This document shows, one piece after another, positions 54,888 to 64,000 of a DNA stretch of 64,000 nt (position 1 is the stretch's first letter; each line of letters starts with the position of its first letter). This DNA comes from Leucocoprinus leucothites. Lineage: Eukaryota; Basidiomycota; Agaricomycetes; Agaricales; Agaricaceae. The stretch is taken from NCBI GenBank assembly GCA_013368445.1, contig JAACJO010000013.1, positions 496,001-560,000 of the forward strand. Reading direction: 5' to 3'. Made by a program: the position numbers and the translations under genes. The notes beneath the pieces are model-generated. The model ran no database searches. It was not told where the DNA came from and was given only the letters and a program-made list of their open reading frames with translations.

Positions 54888-57800
54888 TTACACTCTAGCA
54901 CGCAACGACTGCCTCTCAGCATCCACCAACATATCCACAACCCGATCCCTCGCATCCTCCATCACCTCTCCATATTTCTCAAACACTCGACTACCAAGAA
55001 GCTTACGAAGTGTATACATCTTCCTTTGCTGCTCCGTCGACGATAGTGATGTCCTGGTGGTACCAGCAGTAACACTCGAAGATGACAATGAAGTAGTGGA
55101 AGAAGGTATCGTTGAGTTGGTAGTGGCGGGGCGACGACGAACATGTGTAGGGATGGTTGGTGTGGGTGGCTCAACAGAGATTGTCGGTGGTGCCGAAGGT
55201 GGTGGTGCGAGGAGACCAAGACCGACAACCGGCGCTGATGTTGACGGAGATGTAGAAGAGAAGAGGGAACGGTATAGCACAAGTGCTCGAAGGATCGTGC
55301 TCGGCGCTTGGGTCTCCTCTTCCTCATCCTCCAAGTCATCATCGTCGAGAGAGCCAACCGAAGCAGAAAGTGAAGAATCATCTGAATCATCGCTGTCTTC
55401 CTCCGAGGTGTTACCACCTGGAACGACAGCTTTCCACGCAATAGGTGCCGCAGTCGTGGAGGACGTAGCATCAGAACGCGAAGATTTGATACGCTCGACG
55501 TTCCTTGCTAGTGCAGCGACTTCACCGCCCAGACCCTTCGCAGCCTCGAGTAGGGACTCGAAATCCTCCGTAGCCTCTTCCGCGACCTTCTTGTCCTTGG
55601 ACGCGCTCGAGTTGACCTCGCGGACAAACCACTTCCCAAGAATATCACTAAGCTTCCTCTTGATAAGGCACTCAGCAATCATATCAACGAGACTGAGATT
55701 TTTGCTTGGGGTGATGCTCGGAAGGGCAGCATAGACATCCTCGATAGTCGAGGAAAGAGTGACCTGGCTCTTCTTCTCGACAGGAGGAGCGGATGACCAA
55801 ATAGCACGGGCACGTGCACGGAGGACAGGTCTAGCGAGTGCGGGTGTGGATGATGATGAGGAGAGGGTGTAGAGGAATAGAGCACGAGTGATTGGAGAGG
55901 TGGATGAAGTAAGGGAACGGTAGAGGGTGAGGGCAGAGGTAAAGGATGGTACGGCATCTAAGTCGACATATCAGTAAATAATCTATTTGTCTTTGGGCAG
56001 ATGGTAGCTTACCTCGGCAGAGAATGATCATCTCAACCTTCTTTTCTTCATCGCCCTTCGCCGTGCTAGCGGAATCTGGCTTCACGAGTTTCCTAAGTCT
56101 CGTGAAACCAAAACCATTTGTCATTCTCGCTGCAACACTAATAAAGAGCAATATTGTAACTGCGAGATGGGCGATTTGAGCCCAATCGTGCCATGTCACC
56201 GCCGCTACTGACACCCCAGCAGGTGGGTTGAACTGCGAGACAATTTCCGGCGCGTAAGCAAGTGGCACCGGGGCTGGCGATAGGACATGCCCGTGGCTCT
56301 GGTGAGCAGCATGATGTGAGTTAGATGAAGTGGACGTGAGTGGTGAGTTGAAGAACGAGAATAGAGCAAAAACGGCAAGGAGGTATTGCTGAGGTTGTTG
56401 CGATTGTTGAGCCGTAGTAGGTGCCGGTGTAGCAACTGTCAATGCAGGTTGTACAGGAGGGCTGGGTGCAGGAGGAAGAGGTGTCTTCCTCGGTCGACCT
56501 CGTTTCCTCTTCTCGGGTTGACCGTCAGCAGTGAGTGGTACATTTGCCATAGCCTTCGGTTCCTTCTTCGGTAGTGGTAGGAGGTCCTTTTCAACTTTAG
56601 CCCTCTTCCTCTTCTTCCCTGTGTTCTCTCCATCGTCGTCCTCATCTTCATCCTCATCTTCATCATCTCCTTCGTCGTCACCCTCACCACCATCCAAAGG
56701 AACTTCGTCCCGCTCTTCACCACCGAACCGCTCGCGCCATTCTCGCTCCCACTCTCTCAACAGAGCTGGACCACCAACAAGTCCACAGACGAGGGACTTA
56801 AGCCCGTCTTGCTCTGCGCGGAGACGGATCTCCCGACGTTTGAGCACACGAATGTATTCAACAGCCTTGCCTAGGACATTCGCCTTCGAACACTTGCGGG
56901 CGACCTTAACACCATCGACATAGCCCCTCTCATCGATCGCATCAACTTCGCCATACGGGTTCAAAGGAGCACCGACACCAGCAAAAGGACCTGCACCACC
57001 ATGGGGTGCGGAACCATTCGCTGATTTGAACAAGACACCACTCTTCAGGTTCTTCTTGATCTTCTTGGAAGAACCAGAGTCCCGGTCTTCAAGAACACGG
57101 AGAGCCGGAACAGCCATACGAAGGGACTGAATACGGGCATTAAGGTTCGTACGATACCGACGTTCAATTGTCGTATGACTTGTCTTGGGACGGGCGGGGT
57201 TGAGTGGCTGTGCAGTGATTGAGGCTGTGCTTGTAGGGGCGGATGTGGAAGAGGAAGACGAGGCATCTCCGGGAACGCCAGGTACGGGGGGAGGAGTGGA
57301 TGGCGGGGGAGTTGAAGCTGCTGAAGATACCACTGATGGGGTACTCGATTTGGGAGGTGATGCGGTAGCAGGACGTTGTAGACGAGGGATTGGGAGTTTC
57401 GTTTGTAGTGCATTAGCGGCTAAGGCAAGATAAATTCTTATCAGCACGTGCGCGCTAATGGAATGAAGAACAAATAATAGACTTACTTGGGAATAAGTGA
57501 CCAGCTTGGTATGGAGTCCCGCTGCCGTTCATTGGTACTGCAAGCATGACACCTGCGGATTCGCGTACACGCTGTGCAAGCTCAGCTGCCGGATCATTAG
57601 AGAAATCCTGGGTGGCAGCAGAAGGGGAGGCAGTATTGGAGATCGAAATGGGGGCAGGCTGGGAAGGTTGTGTCGTATTATTTGTAGTGGCAGGCCGTTC
57701 TATAAACGACGACTGTTCGGGCGAATTTTCCGAATTGGCAAACGACGCTGCAGATGAATGATGTGTAGAGTCGCTGGTATATCCACCACCAGGACTGAGA

Positions 57801-58339
57801 TATCCAGGGCTTGGGATACTCTCCGGTAATGGAGAGAATGAAGGCCCTGAAGACGACGAAGACGATGTTGCACTCAGACGTCGTGGTCTCGTGTTTGGTG
57901 TCTCCAAGCCAGGATTTGAAGACGATGAGTCCATGAGGGTATCTCCACCGTCAAAAGAAAGGGGAAATTGAGCAGCAAGAATGTCTGCTGGTGAAGCCAA
58001 GGAGGCAAATTGGAAGGGGTCGTCAAAAGGATAGCCTAGACGATCGGAGGCACCCAAATGCAAGGAGCTAGGTTCGATGCCACTACCTGCCAGCGACATA
58101 TCCATATCCATGTCGAGCATATTGGAAGCCATGTTGAAGTCGAGGTACTCCCCGAACTGCTTGGAGTTGACAGTAGAGTCGTTGCTGCCATTAACCTGTT
58201 CCTCTGACCAAAGGGCACCGAGCTGGGACCAGTCAGGGGGAGTCGCATTAGGATCACTGTCGTCCATGGCAGCGTTATTGATAATAAGGTTGAGGGGATC
58301 TGAGCGGTCAAGAACAATCAGGTCTTCGTTTTCCGCCAT
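54888..58339 (-). CDS. SRE1: SREBP-type bHLH membrane-bound transcription factor
   Basis: Seen: three exons on the minus strand, 58339-57487, 57419-56013 and 55957-54888, all in phase, 1109 residues. Acidic/Ser-rich N-terminus; bHLH at about 366-475 with HTTIERRYRTNLNARIQSLR, where the Tyr in ERRYR is the SREBP hallmark, and a long loop before KVARKCSKANVLGKAVEYIR; acidic run (EGDDEGDDEDEDED); AT-hook KRGRPRK near 593; two hydrophobic segments (about 630-645 and 701-715) bracketing a short lumenal loop; long Ser/Glu-rich C-terminal part. Known: SREBPs sit in the ER, are cut when sterol or oxygen is low, and switch on sterol and lipid genes; fungal Sre1 does this in Cryptococcus. No lesion seen. 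Divergent from the desaturase gene, 279 bp apart, with a CACGTG between. Confidence 0.9.
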
Positions 58340-58618
58340 GGGTGTTGGTATAAAAGCACCACATTTCGCAGCGAGCAATCAGGCCATTTCTTGCCACACG
58401 TGACCGAGTCCACTCGTACGACGGCCAAAAATAAAAGCGCGCTGATTAGCTAATTTAATGTTTTCCCTGAAATAGGACAGGGCGTCTGTGTAAGTTGTGT
58501 TCCACTTTCAGGTCCATGACTTTGATGGCTCACAGTGCCGCTGTCTCTGCGACACCCGTCCCTAGGCCCATAGGCGGGTTGTTCAATATTCAATATTTTC
58601 GGGTTTACTGATTTTATT
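58340..58618. promoter_or_regulatory. Shared divergent promoter of SREBP and desaturase genes
   Basis: 279 bp between two start codons facing away from each other. Contains the palindromic E-box CACGTG at 58397-58402. SREBP-family bHLH proteins bind E-boxes as well as sterol elements; autoregulation or control of the desaturase is inference. Confidence 0.5.
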
Positions 58619-59896
58619 ATGGCAGATTTCAGCCTTTTTGGCGGTGCAGATTCATTGTCTGAGGGCCGTTCTCCACGTCGCACATTTCCCTCTGCGTCAG
58701 GGAAGGAGAAAAATGCCACACTATTACCTCCTCAGGACCCAGCGGATTTTCTCTGGCTCCATACAGAGGAGCCTCATCGCTCGCGTCGTCTCGAGATCAT
58801 GAAGAAACATCCAGAGGTTACCAAACTCATGGGATATGAACCATTCACGAAATACGTCGTTTTTGGTGTTGTCACACTCCAATTCGCGATTAGTATCCTT
58901 TTCGCACAGTACCACGTCAAGTGGTCGAGTCCGTTATTTATCATAATAGCGTACGCCATTGGTGGTACCGCGAACCACAACTTGTTCTTGGCCATCCACG
59001 AAATCACGCACAACCTGGCGTTCCCTCGTATTTGGCAGAATAAGACATTGGCCATTTTTGCAAATCTACCTATTGGTATTCCTTATGCTGCTGCGTTCAA
59101 GGTTGGCGCCCACTCCTGCTGCTTCACTCCGTTGCTGATGACAATATCGTCGACCAGAAATACCATCTTGAGCACCACAAGTTTCTCGGCCAGGACGGCA
59201 TCGACACCGATCTCCCAACAAAGCTCGAGCTCTACCTCCTCAACAACGTCCTCGGCAAAGTATTCTTCGCGTACGTCTTCCCCAATCCTCCATCTCTCCT
59301 TATCCCACATCATCACCCACTAAAAACACGATCCTAACATCTTCACACTCACCAACAGAACATTCCAAATCCTCTTCTATGCCCTCCGCCCCACTTTCGT
59401 AAGGGTACAAACCCTCACTTCCTGGCACATCCTCAACATCCTCGCCGTCCTCCTCTCCAACTACATCACCTACTCGCTCTTTGGCCCAACACCCCTCATC
59501 TACTTCATCTTCTCCAGTTTCTTCGCTGGAAGCCTACACCCCTGCGCAGGCCACTTCATCGCCGAACATTACCTTTGGGACGGCCAAGATCAAGAAACCT
59601 ACAGCTATTATGGCTGGTGGAATATCGTGGCTTATAATGTCGGGTATCATAATGAGCACCACGATTTCCCTTCGATTCCTTGGACGAGGTTGCCCAAGTT
59701 GAGGGAGTTGGCGCCCGAGTATTATGATGCGTTGCCTGCTCACCCGAGTTGGCCGATGGTTATCGTGAATTTTATTAGAGACCCGGAGGTTGGAATTTTT
59801 GCGAGGGCGAAGAGGGTTCCCACTCGCTCTGGTATCGTAGTTCCAAAAGCGAAGAAAGTGGGCGCAGAAGGTGATGAGTCGGATAAGAACGAGTGA
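58619..59896 (+). CDS. DES1: Sphingolipid delta-4 desaturase
   Basis: Seen: three exons, 58619-59101, 59158-59270 and 59359-59896, 377 residues. The N-terminal FLWLHTEEPHRSRRLEIMKKHPE is the family's lipid-desaturase leader. Three histidine boxes: HEITH at 127-131, HLEHH at 164-168 (restored only after splicing) and HNEHH at 296-300; hydrophobic segments lie between them; SLHPCAGHFIAEHYLW and YSYYGWWNIVAYNVGYH are strongly typical. Known: DES1/DEGS enzymes put the 4,5-trans double bond into dihydroceramide in the ER, using a di-iron centre held by the His boxes, with cytochrome b5 electrons; the product feeds glucosylceramide synthesis in fungi. Ends in a charged tail. No lesion seen. Head to head with the SREBP-type gene. 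Confidence 0.95.
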
Positions 59897-60317
59897 ACGA
59901 AGGATTTTCTTTTTCTTTAAATTTATCGTATGCGTATTTATCAATTTAGTAAGCTGGGACTTGGTTAAGAGATTTCGTTCACATTGATAGATTAGTAGTA
60001 TTGTTCTTTATTTCTTGGCTGCTATTTTGTTCTGTCGTTTTCATCCTCAAGCTATCTGGCAACTTGACTTTCGTAATTTCATCTCATACAGTTGTGTTAC
60101 TTGATCAATTTAAAATAGACGGTCACTCTCGTGCCAACTGCCTTGATTTTCTACCCGGAGAATCATCAGACATAATGTTCGAGCTCACGTGTTACCTGAA
60201 ACATTGAATGTTCCTCTATCAAATTCAGCGTCTTCATGCCGACGTAGAATATTGCTATTAAAATGAGATATTACAAGTAAAAAGTATATAGATGAGTGCG
60301 CTATATCACTAAGGTCA
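59897..60317. other. Convergent 3' region
   Basis: 421 bp between the desaturase stop and the stop of the DUF6535 gene. No gene or repeat seen. Confidence 0.5.
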
Positions 60318-62429
60318 TCATCCCCTGTGTAATGACGGAGGTAATGGTGGCGAAAGGGGAGCAGGAGAATTCTGTATAGCAATCTGAGCAAGTTCAGCAT
60401 ATTTTCCTTCAAGAAGCTGTCTCCATGCCACTTGAAATATAGGATTAGTCGGGTATTCCGCATCTGCTGACGAGGAGGGAGGAATGGAAGATTGGACCAC
60501 AGGTGCGATGGATTTGAATGTAGGGAGCGTCAGCTCAAGTACAGCCTTGGTTGATGACGTAGATAAACTATAGATGTTTGGTGTGAGAAGTAGTATCCGC
60601 AGTGACGAGCGAGTGAAGGGCTTACATGACGCGAAGGAACCAACGATAAATATGCACGCGTACAGACTGATATGCAATTATCTCTCGTCGGCCCAAGATA
60701 CAACTCGTGGCATTCTTCAATGCACTCGAGTAACTTTTCCGCAACCCTTCCCAAGAGTCCATCACATCACCATCATGAACATTAGCGTTAAGCAGTCCAT
60801 GGACCTGCAACGGAACTCGAATAGCCGGATGAAGAGCAGTCTGAGTAAAAATGATGATAGCCGTAGCAAAGTCGGATTCTCGATCGCTTCGAGATAGAAA
60901 GGTCGTTGCAATATCGAGAAGCTGGATTTGCACTTCATCGGAGAACCGGGAATAGTACTTGAATGGACAGTACAACATCGGTCGTCGAGGGAGGTGTATA
61001 CTGGCCTTGACGAGTCGAATGTATAGCTCCACACGATGCTGCAACAAATCGCGTGTTCCGTCTGAACCATACCCTACCGCAGACAGCAAGTGGTCCAAAC
61101 CACGCAGGCAGAGGTAATCGCTGATTGCAGGCCCTCCTTCACCTCCGAGTTTGTCGCGGAAGTCTACAGCTAACGGGGTAATGCGCTCGCACTTTAAGAG
61201 CATAGCCTCCTTTTCATCGTCCCCCATTGACTGAAAACACCTGTAAAGGTCTTTGATGAGATTTAAATCTCGAGAAAAGGATTTAATGACCCATGCTAAA
61301 GCATGTGCAATGTCTTCTCGAACAATAGCCTGGCCGACAAAACCGCCATGCTGAGTCCTGTTCAGCTGCAGGTCTCGCTGCTGCCTCCAGCGTTTATCAT
61401 ATGCGCGCCAATCTGACGCAGCAAACAGTTTTCGTATAAGCGAATGGCGCTCGCGTATTTCGTAACGGAATAGCGACTCGATATTCAAAAATTCGGAGAT
61501 TCGGTAAACAAAGACAGTGAGGAAAGCGAAGAAGCGATGGAACATCCAAGATTGCGGAGATTTGTAAGAACATTGGGGGATACGTAGATTGATTTTCCGC
61601 GCGAATGTGTACTGCAATGCTGGAAGCACCGTGGTCGCCACGAGGAACACGGCCAGAAGAGCAACAGGGACTGTCACAACAATTGCAACAAGCCGATGCA
61701 GGGACCACAGGAGGTCTAGCATACCGCAGAAAAAGAGGAGGACAGCAGTCTGAAGGAGTACTGGGAGAGCACTAATGATCTCTGGCACGCGCCAGGCAAG
61801 AAGGCCTTGATAACGCATTTGCCTGAGCCCGAGTGCATCTTCAGCTGTAGTCGTATTGTCATCTCTTTGGTATTCGCGCAGCCATTGCATGGATAATACG
61901 CCAATCACCACAGTAGAAAGGCTCAGAACGAGGCTGAGGAACCAGAAGATGTTGATACGAACAGCCATAGCACTGGGAGAGAATCCAGGAAGCTGAACAC
62001 CAGCTGTCGTCTGGTTTCTAGACTCTAGCACGGCGATTAGTGCTGCTGTCGGGTCTGCTTGTAGCATTTTGAAGGCTTCTACTGTAAAAGCAGTTACAGC
62101 GGCAGAGAAGAGACCTGCCTAGGCATTTGATGAGGAATTGAATCAGCTTATGACGACAATACGCACAAAAACCAGAAGCTTGTCAACTTCGTCCCTCCAC
62201 CTCCCACACATCTCTTTATCATGGCGGTGAACAGGCTTGAAACATCCTTCCCATGGATTTGAGTTCGGGACCACAGGATAGCGAAAACGTCCACCAGAAA
62301 TCCACTATGGATACCTGGATCAGAGATTGTTGGATTCATCATTGGATGTGTAATTCGTTGACGCACTGATGGTTCGATATCCTCTGGCGAAAAGTCACTT
62401 CCAAGAGATTGACTTCTTGTTGGGTTCAT
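60318..62429 (-). CDS. DUF6535-type membrane protein
   Basis: Seen: four exons on the minus strand, 62429-62367, 62304-62167, 62118-60626 and 60567-60318, all in phase, 647 residues. Start MNPTRSQSLGSDFSPEDIEP; then FRYPVVPNSNPWEGCFK, WRDEVDKLLVFAGLFSAAVT and AFTVEAFKMLQADPTAALIA. Four hydrophobic helices follow (MAVRINIFWFLSLVLSLSTV..., a middle pair around LLQTAVLLFFCGMLDLLW and LVAIVVTVPVALLAVFLVA), with WLREYQRD between; then a long soluble C-terminal part with no known motif. Known: DUF6535 (WE..., DGLLVFAGLFSA..TAF) is widespread in Agaricomycetes, function unknown. The first intron (GTGCGT donor) was chosen because the unspliced frame breaks there. No lesions after splicing. Confidence 0.85.
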
Positions 62430-62532
62430 GCTACAGACAGCCGGACAAGGTCAAAGGACTGTGGGAATCCCCGGGCCGTTAGCATCGCAAAGAGTTGACA
62501 TCTTGTCCAAAGTTGATTGAACCCACACTCTA
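62430..62532. other. Short spacer before the tRNA
   Basis: About 100 bp containing presumed promoter of the DUF6535 gene. Nothing else seen. Confidence 0.4.
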
Positions 62533-62614
62533 AACCACTGATAGGGATCGAATCCACAACCTTTGCCTTAGAAGTTTTTAGGAAAGCAACGCACTACCAT
62601 TGCGCTACAGTGGC
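62533..62614 (-). tRNA. tRNA-Arg(CCT) with a short intron, possibly degenerate
   Basis: Seen on the minus strand: acceptor GCCACTG pairs with CAGTGGT (one G-T); D-arm GCGCAATGGTAGTGC; anticodon stem TTGCT/GGCAA. The loop TTCCTAA, anticodon CCT, is interrupted by a roughly 10-nt A/T-rich intron next to the anticodon, as fungal tRNA introns are. T-loop TTCGATC is normal, but the T-stem GTGGA/CCTAT has a mismatch and two G-T pairs. That suggests a weakened or recently dead copy. Confidence 0.7.
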
Positions 62615-63420
62615 GCCCATTGTCTTCATGCATGGAAAATCTCGCCTCAGGGTCGTCTTCTGGCTACTCTCGTTTTGTGTCCAATAGGAAGGCATATCAA
62701 TCCCCCTCATTACCTCTGAACGCCTGCTTGATGGCCAGACGCGTCTCGCCATACAACACTGCTGCTCCTCTCTTCCCGCACGGTCGGATTTACAAACACC
62801 ATAACAAGAGTCAACGCAACGCCACTTGGCTGATGTTCCCGAGCCAGACACCAGCGCACAAGAGCTGGGAATTTGAGATACATTTTTACGATTTGGTGAG
62901 AGTATCAAAGTATGTGGTTGACAGCATCAAATGACGTTTGTGATGCAGTTCAAATCAAGTACAGCATTACTGGATCAGCCTTCTGATTTACTGAGGTGAG
63001 GCAGGATCAGTCTCTGAGACATCCCCATCTTCGTTCGCGGGTTTATCAAATGGAACACCGCAGTTTTTTGAGCTTTTTATTGGTTATGCACTCGTCTGGT
63101 TGTTTCTTCTCCCTTGGCTGCTCTCTTGGAGATGCGTCGGTTCCAATCGCTGAATGCTTGGAACTTGAGGGCTCTGTCACTGCTTCTCTCGTCTATAGGC
63201 TCTGCCAATGGGGACCCTATCTTTCTTTCCCCTACTAGGTACGATCCTCCACTCGCTTGCACAACAGCACCTGACATACACTTTGCCATGTAAGGAGGGC
63301 CCTCTTCAAAAGAAGTGACCCATTCGACAATTTGCCGTTCCCCGAGGATTCATGATTTTTTTTCTCGTATCTTCCGGCATATTTCTTTTTCTGGTCGTTT
63401 TCCGAGTTGTTTTTGGCTTC
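62615..63420. other. Gene-free stretch before the last ORF
   Basis: About 800 bp with two plus-strand frames (62620-62934, 62996-63238) lacking motifs. No repeat recognised. Confidence 0.45.
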
Positions 63421-64000
63421 ATGGCTGCTCGTGAATTGCGACGGTCGAGGACTCGACGATCGGGTCCCCCGCAATCCAGCACATCGAATTCACCAATGAA
63501 CACTATGGCACAACACCGTGAGGCCTCTCGTGACAGGTCGCTGCGACACCCTCCAGCTCCATCTCAGCAGAGGGGAGTAGTATTTTCCTCTGCGCAGAAA
63601 GTTCCACCGTCCACCGCCACTCTCTCACCGCCTGCATCGGTCATAACGGTGGCAGAGAGCCTTCCTGAAAATCACTCTCCACGTCCAACGGAACCTGTGC
63701 CTCCCAGATCCCCAAGCTCATCGAGCCCGACAACCCCCTGCGCGCCTACAACTGATGGGGACCAGCTCCAGACACAGGAGCGCCGGGCAACATTCGAGCT
63801 ACAGCGTAGCTCACCGCCGCCGTCATCATCATCATCATCATCATCATCATCAGATATGTCGAGGCAATCATGGCAACCAACCGAGCCAGATCTGAACTCT
63901 CACAGATCACAATCCACTCCAGAGACGATCAACTCGGGAGCATCCCGTAATAGATCCGGGGAGCCCATCAGGCTCTCACTCGCACCGAGTTCAAGGCTCA
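63421..64000 (+). CDS. Ser/Pro-rich protein, N-terminal part (cut by window end)
   Basis: Seen: ATG 63421 opens a frame without stop for at least 193 codons to the window edge. Composition: basic start (MAARELRRSRTRRSGPP), then Ser, Pro, Thr, Gln, Arg; no domain or membrane helix. A TCA repeat (63823-63852) encodes ten Ser in a row. Such N-termini occur in fungal regulators and also in retrotransposon Gag proteins; the missing 3' part is needed to decide. The upstream ATG at 63353 is in another frame. Confidence 0.5.
   Translation, partial: MAARELRRSRTRRSGPPQSSTSNSPMNTMAQHREASRDRSLRHPPAPSQQRGVVFSSAQKVPPSTATLSPPASVITVAESLPENHSPRPTEPVPPRSPSSSSPTTPCAPTTDGDQLQTQERRATFELQRSSPPPSSSSSSSSSSDMSRQSWQPTEPDLNSHRSQSTPETINSGASRNRSGEPIRLSLAPSSRL
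63823..63852 (+). repeat. (TCA)10 microsatellite
   Basis: Ten perfect TCA units inside the last ORF, read as polyserine. Likely length-variable. Confidence 0.9.

Noticed and set aside
54962..55734. Long overlapping frames on both strands opposite the SREBP-type gene
   Set aside because: They are shadows of Ser/Glu-rich codons in the real minus-strand exon; low-complexity and without start context or splice sites.
63823..63852. TCA repeat as part of a CRISPR or tandem-repeat array
   Set aside because: Simple trinucleotide microsatellite with no spacers.

Overview
The window looks like a piece of a mushroom-forming basidiomycete genome (Agaricomycetes, probably Agaricales). Genes are split by many short introns of about 45-65 nt with GT..AG ends. 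The gene types also fit: multi-copy NACHT NTPases, DUF6535-type membrane proteins, a secreted GH24 lysozyme, a P450 and Ty3/gypsy-type LTR retrotransposons. No rRNA, CRISPR or bacterial operon structure is visible. Exon joins below were worked out by eye from splice signals, reading phase and remembered family patterns; no alignment was run.

Region 1 (1-9.8 kb): the 3' end of an FAD monooxygenase, a MOV10/SDE3-type RNA helicase gene broken by two frameshifts and a stop codon, a microsomal-type P450 with a probable frameshift, and an intact oxysterol-binding protein gene. Region 2 (10-15.8 kb) is a gene graveyard: an F-box-like relic, two related fragments on the minus strand, a possible small secreted protein and a broken NACHT NTPase. 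Region 3 (15.8-19.9 kb) is a compact LTR element on the minus strand carrying gag only, with near-identical 460-bp LTRs and a 4-bp target duplication.

Region 4 (20-24.5 kb) has a secreted phage-type lysozyme and an intact D-amino-acid oxidase in eight exons. Region 5 (25.5-47.4 kb) is the most structured part: three NACHT paralogues and two Dal5-type anion:cation symporter paralogues, all on the plus strand, in the order NACHT1, NACHT2, MFS1, NACHT3, retrotransposon, MFS2. It reads as a tandemly duplicated NACHT-MFS module whose second copy was later split by an 8.2-kb autonomous Ty3/gypsy element (identical 968-bp LTRs, Gag-Pro and Pol ORFs). Between gag-pro and pol is a candidate -1 ribosomal frameshift signal: heptamer GGGTTTT abutting the gag stop, a 6-nt spacer, then a 7-bp hairpin.

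Region 6 (48-54.8 kb) holds one multi-pass membrane protein gene and decayed sequence, including a DUF6533-like relic and an 18-bp inverted repeat. Region 7 (54.9-64 kb) is again housekeeping-like: an SREBP-type bHLH membrane transcription factor head to head with a sphingolipid delta-4 desaturase over a 279-bp shared promoter containing CACGTG, a DUF6535 membrane protein, an intron-containing tRNA-Arg(CCT) with a weak T-arm, and the start of a Ser/Pro-rich ORF cut by the window end. SREBP, desaturase and oxysterol-binding protein make a membrane-lipid theme; that they are co-regulated is inference only.
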